From contig CAVQWR010000008.1 in assembly GCA_963717695.1 (NCBI GenBank), positions 1 to 64,000 on the forward strand: a stretch of 64,000 bases of DNA, given 5' to 3'. The position numbers and the translations under genes are program-made. Source of the DNA: CAIWHR01 sp963717695 (GTDB lineage Bacteria > Pseudomonadota > Gammaproteobacteria > Burkholderiales > Casimicrobiaceae). Under the pieces are notes generated by a model. That model was not told the origin of the DNA, searched no databases, and saw only the letters and a list, made by a program, of their open reading frames with translations. Every line of letters begins with the position of its first letter. Within the stretch, counting starts at the first letter, position 1. This document shows, one piece after another, positions 51,080 through 62,663 of the stretch.

Positions 51080-52897
51080 TCATTTCCCGGCTTTCTGCCT
51101 GACGGGGTCGACGTCCATGTACTTCCAGGGATGCTCCCAGTACGCATGCTTGCGGTAACCCGACACCCATGGCTGCACGAGGGTATTTTCGATCGTGTAG
51201 AAGCCGATCCACCACGGGTTGTACGCCGCCACGATCTCCGCCATCCTGCGGTAGAGCGCATTGCGCTCCGGGCCGTCCGGGAGGCGCCGCGACGCGCGAT
51301 AGAGCTCGTCGTATTCGGGCAGCGAGAAGCGCGCATAGTTGGTCTGCCCGATGTTGGGCCCGTAGAGAAGCTGCATGAACGCGTCGCCCTCGCCGTACTG
51401 GGTGATCCAGCCGACGCGCCACATGGGAAGCTGTCCGACCTTTCCCATCTTGATGAGATCGGGGAATTTCTGCTTCATGAAGCCGATCCGCAGGCCGATC
51501 GCCTTCATGCTGCGCAGCCACAGCTCGTCGACCTCGCGGTCGCGCGCGGACGGCGTCGAGGCCATCGTCAGCGTCAGCGGCTTCCCGTCCGGCATCTCGC
51601 GATAGCCGTCGCCGTCGCGGTCGACGTAGCCGAATTTGTCGAGCAGCGCCTTCGCCGCCTCGGGGTCGTATTTGACGCTGACGTCGAGCGAGGGGTCGTG
51701 GCCCGGCAGGTTCGGCGGAATCGGCTGCGTCGCCGGAAGCGCCTGCCCCTGGTACACGACGCGGATCAGCGCGGCGCGGTCGAATCCCAGCGCGATCGCG
51801 CGGCGCAGCGCAATCTTTTCCTTCGTCATGCCGCCGACGACAGGATCCTCGACGTTGAAATAGGCATACTGCAGCGCGGGCTGCGTGACGCGGGCGAGCC
51901 GGACGTTCCGCGCAATGTACTCCGGGCGCAGCGTGTCGTTGACGAGCACGTTGTCGGCAAGCTCGGACGGCACGTTGACGTAGTCGAGCGCGGCGCTGTT
52001 GAAGGCGAGGAGCCGCGGATTCGACTCCTCGATGATGCTGACCTCGATGCGGCCGACGATCGGAAGCTTCCTGCCGCGCTGCGCCGCGAACGGGTCGCCC
52101 GGCTCGGGATGCGGGTTGGCGGGAAACGTCTCGTCGCGAAAACCGGGATTCGCCTCGAGCACGATCTGCTGGCCGCGGCGCCACGACTTCAGCACGTAGG
52201 GGCCGGTGCCGACCGGGTTGGCCTGGATCCAGCCGCTCGCGTCGCCATAGGCCTCGACGACCTCGCGCGCCACCGCGGCCATCGGCGAGGTAGTGAGATA
52301 GCCCAGCATGATGTAGTCGGGCTCCTTCAGCTGCATGCGGATCGTGTAGCGGTCGATCGCGCGGAGCCCCTCGATCGGCGCGTCGTAATCGAACTTTCCC
52401 GACTTGGCGGCGGCCTCGATCACCGCGTCGGCGCCGACGATCTTGCCCTGGATGTACCACGCGAACGGTGCGCGCATCTTCGGGTCGATGAGCCGTTTCC
52501 ACGAGTAGACGTAGTCGGCGGCGGTGAGCTCGCGCTTCTTCCCCTTGAACGCCGGATCGTCGGTGAAGTAGATGCCGGGCCTGACCTTGATCGTCCAGGT
52601 CCTGCCGCCATCCGTGATCACCGGCATTGCCGCGGCCGCGTTCGGCACACGCTGATAGGGGCGCGCCAAATAATCCCAGCCGTAGAGCGTGTCGAAGATC
52701 GCGTGCTGGATGTGATCCGAGTAGAGGTCGCTCGTCGCCTGCGGATCGAAGCCCGTCTCCGCGACGATGAACGCCGTGCGCAGCGTCTTCGTCATGTCGG
52801 CGGCGCCGCAGACGCCGGAGACCGCGAGCGCGAGCGCGCACAGCCACGCGGCGACGGTCCCGTGCCCGCGTCGCGGCAGCGACATGGCGCCGCGCAT
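51080..52897 (-). CDS. ABC transporter substrate-binding protein, family 5 (third tandem copy)
   Basis: Intact, 605 residues. Signal peptide up to AVSGVCGA, mature start ADMTKTLRTAFIVAETGFDP. Family 5 (oligopeptide/nickel) features: KKRELTAADYVYSWKRLIDP, then NPVGTGPYVLKSWRRGQQIV and VEVSII-like VGRIEVSIIEESNPRLLAFN. The ligand-domain hinge YRKHAYWEHPWKYMD is at the end. ATG 52897 or 52885 (MSLPRRGHG) are both possible. Three such genes lie head to tail with overlapping or near-overlapping ends and no permease or ATPase, so these capture peptides or similar ligands for a transporter elsewhere. Confidence 0.9.
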   Translation of the reverse strand: MRGAMSLPRRGHGTVAAWLCALALAVSGVCGAADMTKTLRTAFIVAETGFDPQATSDLYSDHIQHAIFDTLYGWDYLARPYQRVPNAAAAMPVITDGGRTWTIKVRPGIYFTDDPAFKGKKRELTAADYVYSWKRLIDPKMRAPFAWYIQGKIVGADAVIEAAAKSGKFDYDAPIEGLRAIDRYTIRMQLKEPDYIMLGYLTTSPMAAVAREVVEAYGDASGWIQANPVGTGPYVLKSWRRGQQIVLEANPGFRDETFPANPHPEPGDPFAAQRGRKLPIVGRIEVSIIEESNPRLLAFNSAALDYVNVPSELADNVLVNDTLRPEYIARNVRLARVTQPALQYAYFNVEDPVVGGMTKEKIALRRAIALGFDRAALIRVVYQGQALPATQPIPPNLPGHDPSLDVSVKYDPEAAKALLDKFGYVDRDGDGYREMPDGKPLTLTMASTPSARDREVDELWLRSMKAIGLRIGFMKQKFPDLIKMGKVGQLPMWRVGWITQYGEGDAFMQLLYGPNIGQTNYARFSLPEYDELYRASRRLPDGPERNALYRRMAEIVAAYNPWWIGFYTIENTLVQPWVSGYRKHAYWEHPWKYMDVDPVRQKAGK

Positions 52898-52899
52898 TG

Positions 52900-54700
52900 T
52901 CAGCGGGTCGCGCGCTTGCGCTGCGCGACGTCGAGGTCGAGGTACTGCCACGCGTGCGGGTCGTACGTGTCGTACTTGTAGCCCAGCACCCACGGATGCA
53001 CGATGATGTTCTCGATCCGGTACGAGTGCAGCACCCACGGCGCGTAGGCGACGACGAGGCGTCGACATCTCGCGGTAAAGCTTCTCGCGCTCGGGACCGT
53101 TCGGCATCTTCTTCGCGCGGTCGTAGAGCGCGTTGAATTCGGGCAGGTCAAAGCGGCCGAGGTTCGACATGCCCCCTTGTGCGGACCGTAGAGCAAGTCG
53201 AGGAACTGGCTGCCATTGGCGTTGGTGGCGGTGTTGGCGAGGCCCCACATCTGCAGCTGGCCGGCGAGCCCCTGCTTCAGCGTGTCGGGGAATTTCTGCT
53301 TGGTGAAGTCGATCCGGATGCCGACGGCGTCCATGCTCTTCTTCCACAGCTCGTCGAACTGGCGATAGATCGCGGAAGGATCGGACGCCAGCACGAGCTT
53401 CAGCGGCTTGCCGTCGGGCATGTCGCGCCAGCCGTCGCCGTCCTTGTCGACGTAGCCGAACTTGTCGAGCAGCGCCTTCGCGCCGGCGACGTCGTAGCGC
53501 GCGCTGCCCTTGAAGTCCGGATCGTGGCCGATGACGTTGGGCGGGATCGGCTGCGTCGCCGGCGTCGCCTGGCCGAGGCGGATGACCTTGATCTCGTCCT
53601 CGTTGTTGTACGCCATGCTGATCGCGCGCCGCAGCGCGATCTTGTCGTTCGTGTAGCCGCCGACGATCGGGTCCTCCATGTTGAAATACGTATAGACGAC
53701 GCTGGGCTGCACGCCGCGGCCGAGGACGATTCCCTGCTTCGAGTACTCGGGCTTCAGCTTGTCGCCGTCCATCACCTTCGGCACGAGGTCGGTCGGCACG
53801 GTGATGTAGTCGAGCTCGCCCTTCTCGAACGCGAGCAGGCGCGGGTTCGACTCCTCGATGATCGAGATCTCGACGCGGCCGATGATCGGCAGCTTCTTGC
53901 CGCGCATCTTCGCGACGAGCGCCTGGTCGGCGGGCTGCGTGCTCGTGGGATAGACTTCGTCGCGAAAGGTCGGCGAGGCCTCCAGCACGATCTTCTGGCC
54001 GCGCCGCCATTCCTTCAGCCGGTACGGTCCGGTGCCGACCGGGTTCTCCATCACCCAGCCGCTCGGGTCGCCGTAGGCCTTGACCACCTCGCGCGCGACC
54101 GCCGCGGTCGCCGACGAGTTGAGGTCGGTCAGGAGGTCGTACGCGGGATAGGTGAGCTTGAGGCGCAGCGTGTATTTGTCGATTGCCTGCGCGCCCTCGA
54201 GCGGGGCGTCGTAGTCGAAGGCGCCGGTCTTCTTCGCCGCCTCGATCGCCGCCTTCGCGCCGACCAGCCGGTCGTCGAGGATCTGCGCGTTGTTGGAGCG
54301 CAGCTTCGGATCGATGAGGCGCTTGAACGAATAGACGTAGTCCTCGGCGACGAGCTCGCGCTTCTTCCCCTTGAATGCCGGGTCGTCGGAAAAGTAGATG
54401 CCGGGCTTGATCCTGATCGTCCACGTCAATCCGTCGGCCGAGATTTCCGGCAGCGCCGCCGCCGTGTTCGGGACGATCTTGTACGGCCGCGCGAGATGGT
54501 CGTACCGGTAGAGCGGGTCGAACATCACGCGATTGACGTAGTTGGAGTACAGGTCGCGAGGACGCCTGCGGGTCGAACCCGTTCTCCGGTGCGACGAACG
54601 CGACGTGCAGCACCTTGTCCATGTCGGCCGCGGGCGCCGCCGGCGCAAACGCGCCGAGAAGCGCGAGCGCCGCGATGCCGACGAGCCGGGGCGCCCTCAT
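52900..54700 (-). CDS. ABC transporter substrate-binding protein, family 5 (second tandem copy, frameshifted)
   Basis: About 600 residues. Signal VGIAALALLGAFAPAAPA, mature start ADMDKVLHVAFVAPENGFDP. A shift near 54560 follows QASS; the main body is then continuous (KRELVAEDYVYSFKRLIDPK, NPVGTGPYRLKEWRRGQKIV, VEISIIEESNPRLLAFEKGE). Shifts near 53175 and 53060 break the end, which resumes NIIVHPWVLGYKYDTYDPHA. ATG overlaps the first copy's stop (ATGA), and its own stop is 2 bp before the third copy's ATG. It is close to its neighbours in block order, so recent-to-moderate tandem duplication is likely. Confidence 0.9.
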
Positions 54701-56505
54701 TGCGCGACCGGCCGGCGCGGCATCTTGGTGTCGATGTCGTAGTACTGCCACGGGTGCTGCTGGAAGACGCTGTGCTTGTAGCCGATGAGCCATGGGTAGC
54801 GAATCACGTTCTCATAACGGTAGACATCGAAATACCACGGGGCGTAGGCGGAGACGATCGCCGACATCTCGCGGAACACCTTCGTCCGCTCGGGACCGTC
54901 CGGCATGCTGCGCGAGCGGTCGTAGAGGCGGTCGTAATCGGGCTGCTTGAAGCGCGACAGGTTCGAGAGTCCCGCGTGCCCGCCATACAGGAGGCCGAGG
55001 AAACCGTAGCCGTCGGTCGTCGTGCTGATGTTGCCGAGATACCACATCTGCAATTGGCCGGCGAGCGCCATCTTGAGGAGTTCCGGCCATTTCTGCTTCA
55101 CGAACTCGACCTTGACGCCGATCGACGCGAGGCTGCGCTGCCACATCTCCTCGTACTGCCGGCCGCGCGCGTCGGTCGTCGTTCCCATCGTGATCACCAG
55201 CGGCTTGCCGTCGGGCAGGTCGCGCCAGCCGTCGCCGTTGCGGTCGACGTAGCCGAACTTGTCGAGCAGCGCCTTGGCGCCGGCAGGGTCGTAGCGGACG
55301 TGGCCCTCGAATCTGGGGTCGTAGCCGGTGACGCCGGGCGGGATCGGCTGCGTGGCGCATTCGCCCTGTCCCTGCCACAGGATGCGGATCTCCTCGCTGC
55401 AGTTGTACGACATGCCGAAGGCGCGGCGCAGCGCGATGCGATCCTGCGTGTAGCCGCCGACGACCGCGTCTTCCATGTTGAAGTACGTGTAGTTGATCGC
55501 GGGCTGCACGCCGCGCGCAAGCTTGACGCCCGCCTTCGCGAAGCGCGGCTGCAAACCGTCGCGCAGATCGGTCACGTTGGCGACGAGATCGCCCGGCACC
55601 GTGATGTAGTCGAAGTCGCCCTTCTCGAAGCTGAGAAGCCGCGGATTGCTCTCCTCGACGATGCTGATCTCGACGCGCTTGATGACCGGCAGCCGCTTGC
55701 CTTTCATCGCCGCGACGATCTCGCGGTCGGCCGGGTCGGAGCTTTCCGGAAACATCACGGTGCGAAAACCGGGATTCGCCTCCAGCACGACCTTCTGCCC
55801 GCGCCGCCAGTCCTTCAGCCGATAGGGGCCGGTGCCGACCGGATTCGCCATCGTCCACGAGCTCGCGTCGCCGTACGCTTCGATCACCTCGCGCGCGACC
55901 GCCGCGGTCGGCGTCGTCGTCAGGTCGGAGAGCAGGCTGTACGCCGGGTGCGTGAGCTTGAGCCGCAGCGTGTAGCGGTCCACGGCCTGCAGCCCCTCCA
56001 TCGGCGCGTCGTAGTCGAATTTCCCGGTCTCCTTCGCTTTCGCAACCGCCGCGTCGCCGCCCACGAACACCTGGTCGAACACCTGCAGGTTCGCCGAGCG
56101 CACCTTGGGATCGAGAATGCGCTTCCACGAGTAGACGTAGTCGGCGGCGACGAGCTCGCGCTTCTTCCCCTTGAACGCCGGATCGTCGGCGAAATAGATG
56201 CCGGGCTTGACGCGGATCGTCCACGTGAGGCCGTCCGCCGAGATCTCGGGGAGCGCCGCCGCGGTGTTCGGATCGATGCGGTACGGGCCGCGCCAGATAG
56301 TCGTACTCGTAGAGCGCGTCGAATATCGCGGTGTTGATGTAGTCGGAATAGGCGTCGATCCACGCCTGCGGATCGAAGCCGGTCTCCGCGACCGGGAACA
56401 CGACGTGCAGCACCTTCGCGGGATCCGCCTGCGCGAGCGCGCTCCGCGATCCGAGTGCCAGCGCGCCGACGGCGAGCGCCAGCGCGATGCGGCGACGCCA
56501 GCCCA

Positions 56506-56506
<1 letters not shown>
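54697..56506 (-). CDS. ABC transporter substrate-binding protein, family 5 (first tandem copy, frameshifted)
   Basis: About 602 residues. GTG 56506 shares one base with the gpx stop (TAGTG), an unusually tight junction. Signal RRRIALALAVGALALGSRSA then QADPAKVLHVVFPVAETGFD. One shift near 56290 follows EYDYLAR; the rest is continuous: DYVYSWKRILDPKVRSANLQ, NPVGTGPYRLKDWRRGQKVV, VEISIVEESNPRLLSFEKGD. C-terminal YPWLIGYKHSVFQQHPWQYY mirrors the other two copies. Periplasmic. Substrate unknown; family 5 takes oligopeptides, nickel or opines. Confidence 0.9.
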
Positions 56507-56985
<479 letters not shown>

Positions 56986-57011
56986 GAGGTGTCCTTTTGG
57001 AATGGGCGCGA

Positions 57012-60000
57012 TTATGCGCGTGTCTTGCCGGGGTGGGGAGCTTCGCCGAACCCGCCCCCGCCAGGCGTTTGGACGACCAGCACGTCGCCCGGGTTCACGG
57101 CCGCCGAGAACGTGGCGCCGAACTCCTCGCGCGAGCCGTCGGCGCGCTCGATCCAGTTGCGGCCCGCGGCCCCGGGCGCACCGCCCGCCATGCCGAACGG
57201 CGCCACCCGGCGGCGATTGGCGAGCATCGCCGCCGTCATCGGCGCGAGAAAGCGCACGCGCCGCTCGCCGCCGTCGCCCCCCCGGTGCCTGCCCGCGCCG
57301 CCGCTGCCGCGCCGGACCGAGAATGCGTCGAGCCTGACCGGAAACCGCCACTCGAGCACTTCCGGATCGGTGAGGCGCGAGTTGGTCATGTGGGTCTGCA
57401 CGACGCTGGTGCCGTCGAAGCCGGGACCTGCGCCGGAGCCGCCGGCGATCGTCTCGTAATACTGGTAGCTCGTCATCACCGAACGTGAAGTTGTTCATCG
57501 TTCCCTGGGAGGCCGCCATCGCGCCGAGCGCGCCGTAGAGCGCATCGGTGATCGCCTGCGACGTCTCCACATTGCCGGCGACCACCGCCGCGGGCCAGCG
57601 CGGCGCCAGCATCGACCCTTCCGGGATGACGATCGACAGCGGCTTCATGCAGCCGGCGTTCATCGGGATCTCGTCGTCGACCAGCGTCCGGAAGACGTAG
57701 AGCACCGCGGCCTTGCACACGGCGGACGGCGCGTTGAAGTTGGTCGCCTGCTGCGGACTGGTCCCGGTGAAGTCGATGGTGGCGCTCCGGTTCGCCCGGT
57801 CGATCGAGATCGCGACCACGATGCGCGCGCCGCTGTCCATCTCGACTTCGAATCGCCCGTCGGTCAGCACGTCGAGCACGCGCCGCACGGATTCCTCGGC
57901 ATTGTCCTGCACGTGCTGCATGTAGGCCCGCACGGTCGCCAGGCCGAAATGCGCCGCCATCCGGCGGAGCTCGTCGGCGCCTTTCGCGCACGCCGCGACC
58001 TGCGCCCGCAGGTCGGCAAGATTCTGCTCGATGTTGCGCGACGGATGGCGGCCGCCGCCGAGCAGCGCGCGCATCTCGGCCTCGAGAAAGCGGCCCTCGG
58101 CGACGAGCTGCACGTTGTCGAGCAGCACGCCCTCCTCGTCGACGTGCGTCGAACCGGGCGGCATCGAGCCCGGCGTGATGCCGCCGATGTCGGCATGGTG
58201 GCCGCGCGCCGCCACGTAGAACTCGGGATGCCGCCCGAATGCGCCGTGCCGGTGCGGATGGAGCCCGTGGCCGGTCGTCCAGCGACGCGTCGAGGAACAC
58301 GGGCGCGATGACGGTGACATCCGGCAGGTGCGTGCCGCCGTTGTAGGGCGCGTTCAGCACGAACACGTCGCCCGGGCGCATCTTCTTCCTGCGCGCGTCG
58401 ATGACCGTCCGCACGCTCTCCCCCATCGAGCCGAGGTGCACCGGCATGTGCGGCGCGTTGGCAATGAGGTTGCCCGCGGCGTCGAACAGCGCGCAGGAAA
58501 AATCCAGCCGCTCCTTGATGTTGACCGAATAGGACGTGTTGGCGAGCGTCACGCCCATCTGCTCGGCGATCGCCATGAAAAGGTTGTTGAAGACCTCGAG
58601 CAGCACCGGATCGGCGTCGGTGCCGATCGCATGCGCGCGCACGGCCGGCGTCGCGCGGACCAGCATCACGTCACCGCGCGCCGTGAAGTCGGCGCGCCAT
58701 CCGGGCTCGACGACGATCGTCGCGTTGTCCTCGCGGATCACCGCCGGGCCCGACAATCGCGTCACCCGGGCGCAGGTCGGCGCGATCGTAGATCGCGGCC
58801 TCGTGGAATGCGCCGCCCGTGTAGATCCGGCTCGTTCGGATCCGCTCGAGCACGCCCGCCCGCGGGGTGAAGGACATCGGGGTCTCGGCCGCGTCGTGCG
58901 CGCGCCCCGCAACCTCGACCGCGACCGCCTCGATCACCAGCGGCTTGTCCGGCATCAGGAAGCCGTACTGCCGGCGGTAGCGGCGCGCGAACTCGCCCTC
59001 GATGTCCGCGAGCGGCGCCACGGGCACCTCGAGCGTCGTGTCGGTGCCTTCGTACTTGAGGTGCAGCGTGCGGGTCGCCACCAGTCGCGATCCGGCGATG
59101 CCCTGCGCGGACACTTCGGCACGCGCGGCCGTCTCGAGCGATGCGAAAGCGACATCGATGCGCGCGAGCGCATCCGAGGTGAGACGCACCTCGATCGCCT
59201 GCTGCCGCAACGCGCGGACGTCGGCCACACCCATGCCGTACGCCGACAGCACGCCCGCGAGCGGATGCAGCAGCACGCGCGTCATCCCCAGCGCATCGGC
59301 GACGAGGCACGCGTGCTGCCCGCCGGCGCCGCCGAAGCAGCACAGCGCGTACTCGGTGACGTCGTAGCCGCGCTCGACCGAAATGTGCTTGATCGCGTTG
59401 GCCATGTTCGCGACCGCAATCGCGAGAAAGCCGTCGGCGATCTCCTCCGGCGTGCGCGCGTGGCCGCTCGCCTCCTGCAGCGACGCCGCGAGCGCCGCGA
59501 ACTTTTCCCGGACGATCGCCGCGTCGAGCGGCTCGTCGCCTCCAGCGCCGAAGACGCGCGGGAAGAGTTCCGGATCGAGCTTGCCGACCATCACGTTGCA
59601 GTCGGTCACCGTCAGCGGCCCGCCTCGTCGATACGACGCGGGACCGGGCATCGCGCCCGCCGATTCGGGGCCCACGCGCATGCGCGTGCCGTCGAAGCGG
59701 CAGATCGACCCGCCGCCGGCGGCGACCGTGTGGATGCGCATCATCGGCGCGCGCAACCGCACGCCCGCCACCTCGGTGACGAACGCGCGCTCGAACTCGC
59801 CCGCGTAATGCGTGACGTCGGTCGACGTGCCGCCCATGTCGAAGCCGATGATGCGGTCACACCCGGCGAGGCGGGCGACCGCGACCGCACCGACGATCCC
59901 GCCCGCCGGCCCCGACAGGATCGCGTCCTTCCCCTGGAAACGATGCGCATCGGTCAACCCGCCCGAGGACTGCATGAACTGGAGGCGCGGCGGAGATCGC

Positions 60001-60740
60001 GCGTCTGCGTCGTTGGTCTCGCTTCGCCCTCCGTGCAGTTCCCGCTCGACCTGACGCACGTAGCGCCGCAGGATCGGCGACAGATACGCATCGACGACGG
60101 TCGTGTCGCCGCGCGAGACGAACTTCATCAGCGGCGAGACCTCGTGGCTCACCGACACCTGGGTGAAGCCGACGTCGCGCGCGATCGCCGCGAGCGCGCG
60201 CTCGTGCTCGGTGAACCGGTACCCGTGCATCAACACGATCGCAACGGCCTCGATGCCGGTGGCGCGCGCGTCCTCGAGGTCGCGCCGCGCCGCATCGACG
60301 TCGAGCGCGCGGATGACCTCGCCGCGCGCGTCGATCCGCTCGTCAACCTCGAGGACAGCCGCGTAGAGCATCGTCGGCAATTCGATCCGCCGCACAAAAA
60401 GCTTCGGTCGATGCTGATAGCCGATGCGAAGCGCGTCGGCAAAGCCGCGGGTGACGACGAGCAGCGTGGGCTCGCCCTTGCGCTCGAGCAGCGCATTGGT
60501 GGCGACGGTCGTTCCCATCTTGACCGCCTCGATCGCGTCGGCCGGAAGCGGCGCACCGGGCGCGAGGCGAAGCAGGTCGCGGATGCCGGCCACGGCGGCG
60601 TCCCGATAGCGACCGGGATTCTCGGACAGCAGCTTGCGCGTGACGAGCGTCCCGTCGGGCCGGCGCGCGACGATGTCGGTGAACGTGCCGCCGCGGTCGA
60701 TCCAGAATTGCCAGCGCGCGGGAGTGTCGGGTTCGTTCAT
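57012..60740 (-). CDS. 5-oxoprolinase / hydantoinase A-B fusion (frameshifted)
   Basis: About 1242 residues, the length of one-chain 5-oxoprolinases. The HyuA half (continuous from 60740 to about 58755) has WIDRGGTFTDIVARRPDGTL, an ATP-site loop, FDMGGTSTDVTHYAGEFERA and ERGYDVTEYALCCFGGAGGQ. The HyuB half has NPFMAIAEQMG-like NLFMAIAEQMGVTLANTSYS, NGGTHLPDVTVIAPVF, RGHHADIGGITPGSMPPGST and PPPP-free end GDVLVVQTPGGGGFGEAPHP. Shifts fall near 58755, 58280 and 57480. It opens 5-oxoproline (or a hydantoin) to glutamate with ATP. Lies 26 bp upstream of gpx in the same direction. Confidence 0.9.
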
Positions 60741-60963
60741 CGAGGGATCTGCGCCCGCGCCGGAAGGTGCGGAAGCGGGTCGCGCGGGCGCCCATTATAG
60801 GCGGCCCGGCGCGCGCGCCCGCCGCTCTGCCCACCGCCATGGTCGATTACGACAGCGGGCTTCGGCGTTCCCCGCACCCGGCGAAGTATGATCAAATGCG
60901 GTGCCTTGCCGCGAGGCGCGTCGCCGGGCGCCGCATCCGTCACGGCAGGTCCGAACACTTCCG

Positions 60964-61944
60964 ATGAACCGCGTCGCCTACCTTCTCGCGGTGCTGGTCG
61001 CGATTGCATCCTGGGACGCGCTCGCGGCGGCCGCGGATGCGCGCTGGGACCTCGCCTGCGCCTATCCTGCCAGCAACTACCACACGGAGAACCTCCAACG
61101 GTTCGCCGCCGACGTCGATCACGCGACCGGCGGCCGCCTCAAGATCGCCGTGCACCCCAACGCCACGCTCTACAAGGCGCCGGAGATCAAGCGCGCCGTG
61201 CAGAACGGCCGCGTCGAGGCCGGCGAGATCCTGCTCGTCAATTTCGAGAGCGAGGATCCTCTGTTCGGCCTCGACGGCATTCCATTCCTCGCCACGTCGT
61301 ACGCCGACGCGATGAAGCTCTACAAGGCATCGCGCAAGGCCCTCGACGAGCGCCTCGCCAGGCAGGGCCTGAAGCTCCTGTTCACGGTCCCGTGGCCGCC
61401 GCAGGGCATCTACACGAACCGCAAGCTCACCGCCGGCGTCGATCTGCGCGGATTGAAGTGGCGCGCCACCAGCGCGGCGACCACGCAGTTCGCCGATCTC
61501 GTCGGCGCGCACGCGGTGACGTTGCCGCCGGCCGACGTCCCGCGGGCCCTTGCGAGCGGCGTGCTCGACGCGTACCTGTCGTCCGCCGCGACAGGCTACG
61601 ATTCGAGGATGTACGAGGAGCTCAGGTATTTCCTCGACGCGCGCGCGTGGCTGCCGAAAAATGCCGTCATCGTCAGCCGCAAGGCGTTCGACGGCCTCGA
61701 CAAGGCGGCACAGGCGGCGCTCGTCAAGGCCGCCGCGGACGCCGAGGTGCGCGGCTGGAAGATGTCTGAGGAGCGCAATGCATGGTACGTCGAGCAGCTT
61801 CGCGCCAAGGGAATGACGATCGTCGTACCGTCGGATGAGCTGACCGCCGACCTGCGCAAGGCCGGCAACGCCATGCTTGCCGACTGGCTGCGCCGCAATG
61901 GCGCCGACGCGCGCAAAATGATCTCCGCGTACCGGCTGATGTGA
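60964..61944 (+). CDS. TRAP transporter substrate-binding protein, DctP type
   Basis: Intact, 326 residues. Signal peptide (LLAVLVAIASWDALAAA) then the mature domain RWDLACAYPASNYHTENLQR and FAADVDHATGGRLKIAVHPN. The ligand-binding arginine is probably in LRGLKWRATSAATTQFADLV. PADVPRALASGVLDAYLSSA is the usual helix after it. Periplasmic binding of a carboxylate is expected from the family. No dctQ or dctM membrane genes are adjacent, so it is an orphan. It diverges from the oxoprolinase over 223 bp. Confidence 0.9.
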   Translation: MNRVAYLLAVLVAIASWDALAAAADARWDLACAYPASNYHTENLQRFAADVDHATGGRLKIAVHPNATLYKAPEIKRAVQNGRVEAGEILLVNFESEDPLFGLDGIPFLATSYADAMKLYKASRKALDERLARQGLKLLFTVPWPPQGIYTNRKLTAGVDLRGLKWRATSAATTQFADLVGAHAVTLPPADVPRALASGVLDAYLSSAATGYDSRMYEELRYFLDARAWLPKNAVIVSRKAFDGLDKAAQAALVKAAADAEVRGWKMSEERNAWYVEQLRAKGMTIVVPSDELTADLRKAGNAMLADWLRRNGADARKMISAYRLM

Positions 61945-62014
61945 GTCGGGAATCTGTCGAGCAGGTACTGCGGACGTCACGACCGGCGCCGCGACGCTGC
62001 AACGGAGCAAATGC

Positions 62015-62503
62015 ATGAACACGACCAACGCGTATGCCGCCAGGATGCGAACGCCTTTCGCCGTGCTCGGCATTCGCACGGCGGGGAACCTCGTCACCGC
62101 AATCGAGTTTCTTCCACTCACGGAGCGTGCGCACGCACCTCGCGACAAGACTGCGGAACGGGCGGTGCGCGAGATCGAGCGCTACCTCGCCGACCCGCAC
62201 CATCGCTTTCGCGTGCCGATCGCCCCGGGCGGAACGCCGTTCCGGCGCAAGGTGTGGGATGCGCTCGCCGCCATTCCGGTCGGCGAATCGCGCACCTATG
62301 GCGAGCTCGCGCGCCTGCTGCACACCGCGCCGCGCGCAGTGGGCGGTGCGTGCGGCGCCAACCCCATCGCCGTCGTGACGCCCTGCCACCGCGTCGTCGG
62401 CACGCACGGCTCGCTCGGCGGGTTCATGGGCGTCACCGCAGGCGACCCGCTTTCCGTGAAGCGCTGGCTGCTGATGCACGAAGGCTACCGCTTCGGCGCC
62501 TGA
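62015..62503 (+). CDS. ogt: Methylated-DNA-protein-cysteine methyltransferase
   Basis: Intact, 162 residues. The suicide cysteine is C124 in VVTPCHRVVGTHG, with the arginine finger in LHTAPRAVGGACGANPIAVV (R107) and the winged-helix start FRRKVWDALAAIPVGESRTY. Repairs O6-alkylguanine by direct transfer. Short form without an Ada regulatory domain. It precedes xerD by 160 bp on the same strand. Confidence 0.93.
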   Translation: MNTTNAYAARMRTPFAVLGIRTAGNLVTAIEFLPLTERAHAPRDKTAERAVREIERYLADPHHRFRVPIAPGGTPFRRKVWDALAAIPVGESRTYGELARLLHTAPRAVGGACGANPIAVVTPCHRVVGTHGSLGGFMGVTAGDPLSVKRWLLMHEGYRFGA

Positions 62504-62663
62504 CGGGGCGTTAACCGTCGCCATCGACCGTGATGCTTTGTTGCGTGCGAATCTTCTTGCTTGCCTGTGTTCCCTATAGGCGGCGCTCTCGAAAAATCGC
62601 TCGCGCCGCGCCTGACGACCGATGGCTCGCTTTCCGCCCCATCAGGATCCCCGGTCTGACCGA

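Noticed and set aside
53179..56337. A 1052-codon plus-strand open frame opposite the solute-binding proteins
   Set aside because: It mirrors three well supported genes on the other strand; long antisense frames are expected at this GC content and it has no recognisable domain.
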